This document shows positions 55,898-64,000 of a stretch of DNA of 64,000 bases, one piece after another. The DNA comes from CAWBAT01 sp963810905. GTDB lineage: Bacteria; Acidobacteriota; Terriglobia; Versatilivoradales; Versatilivoraceae. The stretch covers positions 248,001 through 312,000 of the forward strand of contig CAWEPG010000001.1 in the NCBI GenBank assembly GCA_963810905.1, in the 5' to 3' direction. Each line of letters starts with the position of its first letter. Position 1 is the stretch's first letter. The notes below the pieces were generated by a model, which was not told the DNA's origin, made no database searches, and saw nothing but the letters and a program-made list of their open reading frames with translations. The position numbers and the translations under genes were made by a program.

Positions 55898-58800
55898 TCA
55901 GATCATTGCCCGCACCTCAGAGTGCCATTTCCACAAGTAATAAATAGCTGGATAGACTAGTAATTCGAGCAGAAACGATGTTGCCAGGCCCCCCACCATC
56001 GGGGCAACAACCCGCTTCATCATGTCTGCCCCAGTGCCGATTGACCACATAATAGGCATCAGACCCATAAATGCAGCCATTACCGTCATCATTTTCGGTC
56101 GAACTCTTTTGACGGCGCCATGGATGATCGCTTCCACGAGTTCAGACTTGTTTTGGAGTTTTCCTCGCCGCTTGGCGTCGTCATAGGACAGGTCAAGGAA
56201 AAGGAGCATGAAGACACCAGTCTCTGCATCAAGACCCATCAAGGCAATCATTCCCACCCAGGCGGCAATGGAGACATTGTAATCCAGCAGGTACATCAAC
56301 CAAATCGCGCCGATAATGGAAAAAGGAACAGCGAGCATCACGATACAGGTTTTTGCAACCGATCGAGTGTTGAGATAGAGTAATACAAAAATTAGGGACA
56401 GGGTCACCGGGATAACCAGCTTCAACCGATCCCGGACACGAATGATATTTTCGTATTGTCCGCTCCAAACTAGGGAGTATCCCGTAGGAATCTTCAGTTC
56501 CTTTTCAACTAACTCCTTGGCTCGATGCACATAGCCTCCGATGTCACTGGTCGCGATGTCCACGAAAACATAACCAGCGAGCATTCCATTTTCATCTCGG
56601 ATCATTGAAGGTCCGGTAACCTGATGGATGGTTGCGATCTGTGACAAAGGAATCTGTGCCCCACTGGGTGTGGATACCAGGATTTGGTTGATCCGGTCCA
56701 GATTGTCACGCAACTCCCTGGGGTAGCGGACGTTGACAGGGTATCGCGCCCGACCCTGGATCACCGTCGTGACATTCTCTCCCCCGATCGCCGACATGAT
56801 GACGGCCTGAGCATCGGCTACCGAGAGGCCGAAACGTGCCAGTTGGTCCCGATTGAGTTCAAAGTCTAGGAAAAATCCTCCAGCAACTCGCTCCGCATAA
56901 ACAGATCGAGTTTCGGGAAGTTGCTTCAATATGCCTTCCAGGTGTGCGCCGATTTTCTCCATCTCACGCAAGTCTTCACCGAATACCTTGATGCCCACAG
57001 GAGTCCGAATCCCAGTGGTCAGCATATCAATCCTGTTTTTGATGGGCATGGTCCAAGCATTCGTTACGCCGGGCATTTTGAGCTTCTCATCCATCTCAGC
57101 GACTAATTCTTCCCAAGAAAGATGTTCGGGCCAAATTCTTCGCAACGGCTAGCTTCTTCAGCCATTCGGGTGCCTGATCCGAATACCATCTCGACGCAGT
57201 CCTCCATTCTGACATGGGTTTCAGCAAAACGGTGGTTTCCATCATCGAAAGAGGGGCCGGATCGGTAGAGGTCTCGGCGCGGCCGGCTTTTCCAAAAACC
57301 AATTTGACTTCTGGGAATTGCATTAGAATCTGATCTTGCTTCTGGAGCAGGGACTGGGCCTGGGCAATCGAGATCCCGGGCAACGTCGTTGGCATATAAA
57401 GAATGATCCCTTCGTTTAGAGGCGGCATAAATTCGCTGCCGAGTCGGAAATAAACGGGAATCGTAGTGGCCACCAGAAGTAATGCCATGAGGATAGTCTT
57501 TTTGGGGTGACGCAGGACCAAACGGGCTGCCGGTTCATAGACTTTGAAAAGTAAATGGCTGATGGGGTGTTTCTCTTCCTTATAGTATTTCCCGACCAGG
57601 ACCTGATTGGCGATCCAGGCGAGCCATTTGGGACGGAAGGTATAGAAATCAAGACGTGTGAACATCATTCGCATGGCAGGATCAAGCGTCAAAGCCAGGA
57701 TCGCCGCAATGGCCATGGCAAAATTCTTGGTAAATGCCAACGGCTTAAATAAGCGACCTTCTTGATCGATCAGCGTGAACACTGGCAAAAATGCGACTGC
57801 GATAACCAACAAGGAGAAGAACACTGAAGGGCCAACTTCTTTAAGAGCTTGAAGTCTGATCTCGAGATAATCTCCAACCCTCCCGCCTTCAATCCACAAT
57901 TCGAGTTTCTTATAAGCGTTTTCGACTTCGACGATGGCGCCATCGACAAGCACTCCAATGGATATCGCAATACCAGCCAAGGACATGATGTTTGAGTTCA
58001 GACCCATCCAATACATAGGAATGAACGAGAGCAGGACGGAGACAGGGATGGTGACGATGGGGACTATGGCAGACGGAATATGCCATAAGAAAAGCAAGAT
58101 CACCAAACTGACGATGATGATTTCAATCAACAACTCATGTTTGAGATTTGCGATCGAATGTTCGATGAGTTCGGAGCGATCGTAGGTTGTGACCAGCCGG
58201 ACCCCGGAGGGCAGCGAGCTTTCCAGATCCTGGAGCTTGTCTTTGACGCGCCGGATCACCCGATCGGCGTTTTCATTGTGGCGCATGATGATGATGCCGC
58301 CGACGACATCGCCTTTACCATTAAGATCGACCAGGCCTCGGCGAATTTCGGGACCTCGCTCCACCCGCGCAATGTCCTTTAAAAGGACCGGTGTCCCGCG
58401 TTCGTCAGTTTTCAACACAATCTTTTCGAGATCTTCGATCTTCTGAATATATCCTCTGCCGCGTACCATGTATTCACGGCCGGAAAAGTCGATCAACCGT
58501 CCACCCGTTTCTTCATTCGAACTGCGAACAGCCTCAGCCACTTTTGTAATGGGGATATTCAGAGCTGCAAGCCGGGTCCGATCGACGACAATTTGAAATT
58601 GATTCTGGAATCCTCCAATGGAGGCCACTTCTGCAACCCCCGGGACCGATTGAAGAGCGTAACGCAGGGTCCAGTCCTGAAACGATCGCAACTCCGCCAA
58701 GGAATGGGTTCCGCTTTCATCAACCAGAGCATATTGGAATACCCAGCCAACCCCGGTCGCATCCGGACCAATTTCTGTTTTAACACCTGGAGGAAGAGAA

Positions 58801-59156
58801 GTCGTCACCTTGCTGAGATACTCCAGCACGCGGCTCCGGGCCCAGTAAATGTCGGTCCCATCTTCGAAAATGACATAGACGTACGAGAAACCAAAATCTG
58901 AAAACCCGCGGATACTTTTGACCTTTGGAGTTCCTAACAATGCCGCCGTAATAGGGTAAGTGACTTGGTCTTCCATGATATCTGGAGACCGGTCCCATCG
59001 TGAGTAAACGATAACTTGGGTATCGGAGAGGTCGGGGATGGCGTCGATAGGCTGGTTCTTCAAAGTCCAGATTCCCAGGACTACAGCGGCCAGGGTCAAT
59101 AGAATGACAATCACCCGTTGTCTTGCGCTGAACTCTATGATTTTTTCTATCATCAT
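55898..59156 (-). CDS. cusA: CusA-type copper/silver RND efflux pump (one frame break)
   Basis: Inner-membrane proton-driven exporter with about twelve helices and large periplasmic loops; total about 1085 residues against 1047 for E. coli CusA. Copper-specific methionines match: LYMPTTLPGIS (M573), PLSMMETTVLLKP (M623) and NRIDMLTTGIRTP (M672). Helix DAETGVFMLLFLDL carries the conserved DxE-type proton relay region. The frame breaks near 57140 (KLAVAKNL versus LRRIWPEHLSWEELV). This gene follows the CusB-like gene by 12 bases. Metal-ligand match supports Cu(I)/Ag(I) rather than Co/Zn/Cd. Confidence 0.94.
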
Positions 59157-59168
59157 TGAAACGCTCTC

Positions 59169-60476
59169 TTAGGGGACGTGACGGTGCACGGCATTGTCAG
59201 TATTGGAAATGGCCGCTTGAAGTTTAGATTCGGAGTCCAGCATGAAATTTGCTTCGATGACGACCCGATCCCCCGCGTCTAACCCCTCTTGGACTTCGTA
59301 AAGACCTTTTACTTTCAGTCCAATTGTGATTTCCCGGGGGACGAACTGGTTTTGTCCCATGGCAACAAAGACAATCATTCGCTCACCCGTTGAGATCACG
59401 GCGTTTTCAGGTATGACTAGACCTTTTCCAAAGTTTCCTTTGATCTCCACGTCGGCATACATCTCCGGCTTTAAAAGATTTCCCGGATTGGGAAATTCCA
59501 ATCGAATTTTGGCCGTTCTCGTTTTTTCATCGAGCATAGGGAAAATGTAAGAAACCCGCCCCCGCAACTTTCGCCCGGGGACATAGGTAAGACTCACTTC
59601 GGCAGGTTGACCTTCATGGACCAGTGCCAAGCTGTCTTCGTAGACATCAGCGATGATCCAGACCGCCGACAGATCTGTAATGTCATAGAGTGCGTCATTC
59701 GGTGAGACCTTCACTCCATGAGAGGCCATCTTGGCAGTGACAAATCCGCTGTAGGGAGAGTAGAACATGAGGGCTTTGATCGGTTGTCTTGTCTTTTCAA
59801 TTTGAGTGATTTCCCCATCACTGACATCCCACAACTGAAGCCGCTGGCGGGCGGATTCAACCAGGTTCGTACCCGAAGAAACCATCTGAGCCTCAAGGCC
59901 TGGGGACTCGTCACGCATTTTCAAAGCCAGGAGAAACTCCTTCTGAGTTGCCAGAAGCTCGGGGGAGTAGATGGAGAACAGCGGGTCTCCTTTCTTTACA
60001 TATTGCCCCACAAAATTTGCAAAGGTATGCTCGATATACCCTTCAAACTTTGAGTGAATATGGTGGAGGCGAGTTTCATCGGCAGTCACGCGGCCGACTG
60101 TCTTTATGGTTTGCTCGAGATCAATCATTCTTGCGGGTTCTGTTCTGATTCCGATTAGTTGTTGTTTTTCCGGCGTGATTGCCACGGGGGCATAACCTGG
60201 CACGGAAACTTCCGCTTTCTCATGAGCCATTTCTGCTGGCTGTGGATGATCGCCATGGGCGCCCGTCTCGGGTTTCTCATCACTTGGGACCAGTTTCATG
60301 CCGCAGATCGGGCAGTCTCCAGGTTTGTCCGATATGAAATTGGGATGCATGGGACAATGATATTGGACGTGTCTTTCTTGAGACGCGATCTTGACGGAGT
60401 GGGGTCTCATGAGAATCCACATGCCGCCACTCACCATTGCCGCTGCGACCAGAAATCCAATGATAAAGTTCTTCAT
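59169..60476 (-). CDS. cusB: CusB-type periplasmic adaptor with metal-binding N-terminus
   Basis: A 435-residue membrane fusion protein linking the RND pump to the outer-membrane channel. A helix (FIIGFLVAAAMVSGGMWIL) anchors it. Then comes a heavy-metal-binding domain (YHCPMHP, GDCPICGMKLVPS). The hairpin, lipoyl and barrel domains follow (THSLFSIYSPELLATQKEF region at about 158-176, then LDAGDRVVIEANFMLDSE). The start ATG 60476 overlaps the TolC-like stop by ATGA. Copper captured by CusB is passed to CusA. Confidence 0.93.
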   Translation of the reverse strand: MKNFIIGFLVAAAMVSGGMWILMRPHSVKIASQERHVQYHCPMHPNFISDKPGDCPICGMKLVPSDEKPETGAHGDHPQPAEMAHEKAEVSVPGYAPVAITPEKQQLIGIRTEPARMIDLEQTIKTVGRVTADETRLHHIHSKFEGYIEHTFANFVGQYVKKGDPLFSIYSPELLATQKEFLLALKMRDESPGLEAQMVSSGTNLVESARQRLQLWDVSDGEITQIEKTRQPIKALMFYSPYSGFVTAKMASHGVKVSPNDALYDITDLSAVWIIADVYEDSLALVHEGQPAEVSLTYVPGRKLRGRVSYIFPMLDEKTRTAKIRLEFPNPGNLLKPEMYADVEIKGNFGKGLVIPENAVISTGERMIVFVAMGQNQFVPREITIGLKVKGLYEVQEGLDAGDRVVIEANFMLDSESKLQAAISNTDNAVHRHVP

Positions 60477-61846
60477 GGTTTTGCCTCTTGGTGTTGTGCT
60501 TGATCTAAATTCAATGCGAAGGCCTCTTCCAGATTTGCCATTGCCTTGAGGTATGCCGTGCGCTGCTCGTAATAATCTTTCTCGTTCTCAAGGATCGTGC
60601 TGAAATTGGAGAGAACTGTCAGAAAATCAACCGCCCCGGACTCGTAGCTGCTGAGTGACGATTCCATGGTCAACTGCGCCTGTGGGATCAATCGCTGTTT
60701 GTAAAGATCCAACAGCGAATTGGCAGTCTGGGCGGAAAGGAACTGGTCCCTTACTCGGTAGGCGAGCTCTTGCTCCGCCGCTCGGTAGGTCTTTTGTGCT
60801 TCAACTAATCGATAGGAAGACTCTTCAAGTCCAAGGCGCTGCTTTCTCCAGAAATAAATCGGAATGTTTAATTGAACCTTAAATTCCCACATATCTTTCA
60901 GACCGCCCATGTTGTAATAGCCACCCATGACATCGAAGTCTGGGTAATACTCTCGTTGGGCAAGTTGCACTCCGAATTGCCTGCCGTCGATCATGGCGCG
61001 TTGAGACTTCAACTTGGGGGAGAACTGCTCGGCATGACGATTGAGCTCTTCGAACTTACCCAGAGAAGGGAGCTCTTGGATTTTTTCAGGGTGCCCCAGA
61101 GGGGTGTTCGGAGATCGGTTCAACAGAGTGTTGATTTGGGCTTTGAGGCTGGCCTTCTTTTGCTCTTCGACAATGAGCTTCTTTTCAAGGAGCGTAAGTT
61201 CCAATTGGGCTTTGATCAGGTCCTGTTGAATCCCGCGACCCAATGTATAACGGATGTCTGCGACTTTGGCCAGGCGTTGTAACACTTCGCGATTACGCAC
61301 TAAGAGTTCGATTGTGTCGTAAACATACTCGAGTTCATAGAATGATGCTTTAAGCTGCTTGACGAGAAACCGTTCGAATGCCTGTAGTTCCATCGCTGTA
61401 GATTCAGCTTCTTTACGCGCGATCGTACTTTTGAGGGAACGTTTGCCGGGATAAGGGAATCCCTGAGATAACTGAAATCCGATATTACTCGTTGGCTCGA
61501 CTCCAAGTCCGGCTCCGGGTAAAGGGTTCCCATTGCTGAGCCATCCCATACTAATTTTCGGATCCGGGAGCGAGCCTTCTTGAAAGGGTCTGGTTTGTGA
61601 GGCCTCGAGACGTTTCTTAGCGGCCGCCAGGTCCGGATTAGACCTAAAAAGCTCCTGGAGCAAATTGTTCAGGTTAATTTCAATTTCTTTTTCTTGCAGT
61701 GCCGCTTGTCCGCTCCATGGAGCTGCCATTCTATTGGTTCCGGCTATCTGCAGATTCTTCTCTTCCGATTTGCTGGACCCACTGAATAAGAGCAATAGTC
61801 CCAAACACAGCGCTAGCCTCGGTTTCATTTTTTCCTTCCTGATCAA
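60473..61846 (-). CDS. cusC: CusC/TolC-family outer-membrane efflux channel
   Basis: A 457-residue outer-membrane factor. A signal peptide (MKPRLALCLGLLLLFSGSS, with an ATG two codons earlier) leads into two repeats of TolC helices: LFRSNPDLAAAKKRLEASQT in the first and RVRDQFLSAQTANSLLDLYK in the second, with GFQLSQGFPYPGKRSLK between. It completes the CusCBA path for copper across the outer membrane. The ATGA junction to cusB indicates translational coupling. Intact. Confidence 0.92.
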   Translation of the reverse strand: MIRKEKMKPRLALCLGLLLLFSGSSKSEEKNLQIAGTNRMAAPWSGQAALQEKEIEINLNNLLQELFRSNPDLAAAKKRLEASQTRPFQEGSLPDPKISMGWLSNGNPLPGAGLGVEPTSNIGFQLSQGFPYPGKRSLKSTIARKEAESTAMELQAFERFLVKQLKASFYELEYVYDTIELLVRNREVLQRLAKVADIRYTLGRGIQQDLIKAQLELTLLEKKLIVEEQKKASLKAQINTLLNRSPNTPLGHPEKIQELPSLGKFEELNRHAEQFSPKLKSQRAMIDGRQFGVQLAQREYYPDFDVMGGYYNMGGLKDMWEFKVQLNIPIYFWRKQRLGLEESSYRLVEAQKTYRAAEQELAYRVRDQFLSAQTANSLLDLYKQRLIPQAQLTMESSLSSYESGAVDFLTVLSNFSTILENEKDYYEQRTAYLKAMANLEEAFALNLDQAQHQEAKP

Positions 61847-61963
61847 ATGGCTCCGATAGATTCAGGAGCAACTTGAAAACTTCAAGTGATGAATTGCCGC
61901 TTGCGAGTTATCGCAGCGGCATCAAATAGGAAACGATTTGTAGCTTCAGGGGGAAAACTGAAA

Positions 61964-62368
61964 TCAGATCCGCAGAACAGAATGAGCGCCCGAACAATCG
62001 GGTTGGTAGAGGGGTGGTGAACCAGGAGGTGAGAAGCAAATAGCTGTGATTTTCGCTGAAAAGAGGAGAGTTCCGTCGCTAATGGCTAAGGGCCGTACCT
62101 TCCCTTTTTCCTCTAGCGGCGCGAGGACGACTTCTGTCTCTATAAGTGAAGGCTTCCTCAACATAAAAGGACAAGCGCAAGCCGGAGAGGCTTTGATTTC
62201 ACTTCGAGGCTTGAGGTGATTGAGGCAGCAGGCGTGTGAAGTCGGAGTTGCTGCTGAGGCTGGCGTTACCCCACGGCAGCTTGTTGAACAGACCGCTGCA
62301 AAGGGGGTGAGCAAATGGAGAGCACACCAAACGAGTGACAGTGGAAAAATCAGGGCCTTCTTCAACAT
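61964..62368 (-). CDS. Small secreted Cys-rich protein at the head of the cus-like operon
   Basis: A 134-residue protein with a signal peptide (ALIFPLSLVWCALHLLTPFA). The mature part has clustered cysteines (CSTSC, HACCLNH, ACACPF) and His, a metal-binding pattern. ATG 62368 follows GGTGGAG. It precedes the TolC-like gene by 117 bases on the same strand. Probably a periplasmic copper-binding or sensor protein. No family name recognised. Confidence 0.72.
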   Translation of the reverse strand: MLKKALIFPLSLVWCALHLLTPFAAVCSTSCRGVTPASAATPTSHACCLNHLKPRSEIKASPACACPFMLRKPSLIETEVVLAPLEEKGKVRPLAISDGTLLFSAKITAICFSPPGSPPLYQPDCSGAHSVLRI

Positions 62369-62382
62369 AACTCCACCTGCTT

Positions 62383-62412
62383 AAACTATCGCTATTATAC
62401 CCGATAAAGTTT
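62383..62412 (-). promoter_or_regulatory. Promoter and dyad for the copper efflux operon
   Basis: On the minus strand TATAAT (62399-62394) lies 26 bases before the first gene's ATG. It sits between AAACTATCG (62383-62391) and CGATAAAGTTT (62402-62412), near-perfect inverted arms (AAACT-ATCG / CGAT-AAAGTTT). Such a dyad centred on the -10 would suit a metal-responsive repressor. The -35 (TTCGTT, 16 bases upstream) is weak. Confidence 0.5.
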
Positions 62413-62842
62413 AGAAACGAAGCACCTCTTTGGATATTCTTTCATTCGAGATCCGCAAACCAGGGTTCTGCATCACTCGTCAGGGGCTATCCATTCGAGT
62501 CTCAGGTTTCAGGGATAGGGTTTGGGAGGACCGGCAGAATAGAGGAACACTCCGCTGTTGCTGCGACCGACATATAGGCCATGATTAATTCTGATCCCTT
62601 TTCATTGGGGCTAAGCTCTCTGGGGTGTTGAGGTTCTTCATCCACCCAAGCGGCATTACCCGGAGCCTAGTTAAGAGTCAAAGAATCAATCGATTCCAAT
62701 GAAGATCATCCTGAAATTACAAGAAATTCAATAATACTTGCCTTTTTTGATCAACATACTAATATATACAAGTCAGAGGAAGCCTTTGTGTCTCGCAAGT
62801 AGAGGCATGTTGACCTTTAGAAGGAGATGATTAAGCACATCC
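62413..62842. other. Spacer between the cus-like operon and the reductase gene
   Basis: About 430 bases with no gene seen. An AT-rich stretch near 62730-62785 (TTGCCT...TATATA, 19 bases apart) is a weak promoter candidate for the reductase. AAGGAG (62821-62826) is about 17 bases before the ATG, too far for a normal Shine-Dalgarno. Confidence 0.4.
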
Positions 62843-64000
62843 ATGAAAGCGTCTAACTCGCTTTGGAAAACCAGGTTATCGAGCCAAATCCCGGAAGACT
62901 TGGCGCGTGAGATTGATATTTTTGAGACCGAAATCTATCTTCGGAAGCAAGGTAAGCTCGAAGAGAAGCTATTTGCTGAGAAGCGACTTCGGCGGGGCGT
63001 GTATGGCCAGCGGTACGATAATGGTCAACGGCATAATGGCAAAGAAGTTCGAGTGTTGAATTATGCTGGGGAATTGCCGACCAAAGGGCCGAACACATTG
63101 TGGGATGCCCCGGGGATGCAGCGCATCAAGATACCCTTCGGGGGAGTCCGAGCCAGTCAGCTGGAAACGCTGGCTGACTTGGCTGAAGAGTATTCCGATG
63201 GGATTGTTCATGTGACAACCCGCCAGGATTTCCAATTGCACTTTGTGCACATCGACGATACTCCGACCGTCATGCGGCGTCTCGCAACTGTTGGGATCAC
63301 GACCCGGGAAGCCTGCGGAAATTCGGTACGAAACGTCACGGCATGTCCTTTCTCTGGCGTTTGTATTGATGAAGCGTTTGATGTCACACCCTATGCGAAA
63401 GCTCTTTCCAAATTTCTCTTGGGGCACCCCGACTGTCAGGATTTTGGAAGAAAATTCAAACCGGCTTTCAGTGGTTGTCATCAGCATGCCTGTGGGCTCA
63501 CTTACATGCACGATCTGGGACTCCTGGCCGTCACGCGAATCGAGGCGGGCAGTCCTCAAAAGGGATTCAAGGTCTTTGTAGGTGGCGGACTGGGACCTGT
63601 TCCTTACCAAGCTAAAATCTTCGCAGATTTCTTACCCGTGGAAGAGTTATTGCCTATAGCCCAGGCCATTGCTCGGGTATTTGCTCGTCTGGGAGAGAAG
63701 AAAAATCGAAATCGAGCTCGCATCAAGTTTCTCGTTCACGAAATGGGGATCGAAAAGTTTCGTGAAGTGGTCCTTGAAGAGAGGACTAAACTCCCGCACG
63801 ATCCCCGGTGGAAAGACCTGATCGAGGAATCACAGGATCATTCTGAGCCGGTATTGACCTCTGGGGGAGAGGTTGCATCGCTCGCCTCTCCGTCCTATAG
63901 GCGTTGGCTTGAAACAAATGTGAAACCTCAGCGCCAAGCCGGATATTCCATTGTTACCGTGGCACTTCCGCTGGGCGATATTGCTGCTGCACAATTGCGC
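62843..64000 (+). CDS. Sulfite/nitrite reductase hemoprotein, 3' truncated by window edge
   Basis: The frame from ATG 62843 is open for 386 codons to the right edge. It matches siroheme-containing nitrite/sulfite reductases: GVYGQRYDNGQRHNG and LNYAGELP near the start, GMQRIKIPFGGVRASQL, TTRQDFQLHF for the first half-domain, then RNVTACPFSGVCIDEAFDV and KFKPAFSGCHQHACGL in the second. The siroheme/4Fe-4S cysteines lie partly beyond the edge. Assimilatory sulfite or ferredoxin-nitrite reduction is expected; which cannot be decided. Confidence 0.9.
   Translation, partial: MKASNSLWKTRLSSQIPEDLAREIDIFETEIYLRKQGKLEEKLFAEKRLRRGVYGQRYDNGQRHNGKEVRVLNYAGELPTKGPNTLWDAPGMQRIKIPFGGVRASQLETLADLAEEYSDGIVHVTTRQDFQLHFVHIDDTPTVMRRLATVGITTREACGNSVRNVTACPFSGVCIDEAFDVTPYAKALSKFLLGHPDCQDFGRKFKPAFSGCHQHACGLTYMHDLGLLAVTRIEAGSPQKGFKVFVGGGLGPVPYQAKIFADFLPVEELLPIAQAIARVFARLGEKKNRNRARIKFLVHEMGIEKFREVVLEERTKLPHDPRWKDLIEESQDHSEPVLTSGGEVASLASPSYRRWLETNVKPQRQAGYSIVTVALPLGDIAAAQLR

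Overview
The window comes from a Gram-negative (diderm) bacterium. It encodes a complete Tol-Pal envelope system, apolipoprotein N-acyltransferase (Lnt), lipoprotein signal peptides, a secretin and a tripartite CusCBA-type efflux pump. Two features point to Acidobacteriota or a near relative: a multifunctional 2-oxoglutarate decarboxylase/dehydrogenase with a fused E2 catalytic domain, and a Pal lipoprotein with an Ig-like linker. This placement is inference. Base composition looks close to 50 percent G+C, except for a visibly richer secretin gene near 19.7-21.6 kb. I saw no rRNA, tRNA, CRISPR array, transposase or integrase.

Layout. 0-5 kb: end of a probable rsmD, coaD, a TPR protein, a polyprenyl diphosphate synthase, a GNAT acetyltransferase, a PilZ protein, and a three-gene cluster of a predicted pseudokinase plus two zinc-ribbon proteins. 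5.2-11.1 kb (minus strand): ssb and the operon tolQ-tolR-tonB/tolA-tolB-pal-cpoB. 11.3-18.3 kb (plus): recN, miaB, a bifunctional-nuclease-family gene, parA-parB, a zinc-ribbon protein, an SDR and a degenerate HNH-like protein. 18.4-24.5 kb: a secreted bicupin, a TPR-secretin gene, a ferritin-like gene, two tandem paralogues of an unrecognised helical family, and a membrane PilZ protein. 24.8-33.2 kb: an MFS sugar-acid-type transporter, a dicarboxylate/glutamate symporter, a CBS/CorC membrane protein and kgd. 33.8-36.3 kb: a PilZ gene and a patch of small cassette-like genes, two of which carry in-frame stops. 36.6-50 kb: an MscS-type channel, a two-TM ion channel, an M3 peptidase, an oligopeptide-binding protein, mazG, a TPR protein and the nfeD-slipin pair. 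49.4-54.4 kb: a SPOR protein, lnt, a hidden small gene and a broken YjhG/YagF-type dehydratase. 54.5-62.4 kb (minus): a copper/silver efflux operon of a Cys-rich secreted protein, CusC-, CusB- and CusA-like proteins, a NosL-like protein and a protein with a duplicated HxH...C domain. The right edge holds a partial sulfite/nitrite reductase.

Quality caveat. At least eleven genes are split by about twenty single-base frame changes, among them pal, parB, kgd, lnt and cusA. Several sit in short homopolymers, both insertions and deletions are needed, and corrected lengths match the families where I could compare. Uncorrected sequencing error is the simplest explanation. I annotate these as whole genes with the break positions stated.

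How the genes work together. Much of the window serves the cell envelope: Tol-Pal constriction and lipid asymmetry, lipoprotein acylation (Lnt), mechanosensitive and ion channels, NfeD/slipin membrane quality control, copper export, and secretin-type outer-membrane transport. A second theme is replication and segregation (ssb, recN, parAB, mazG). A third is central or sugar-acid carbon metabolism (kgd, dicarboxylate uptake, YjhG-type dehydratase, MFS).
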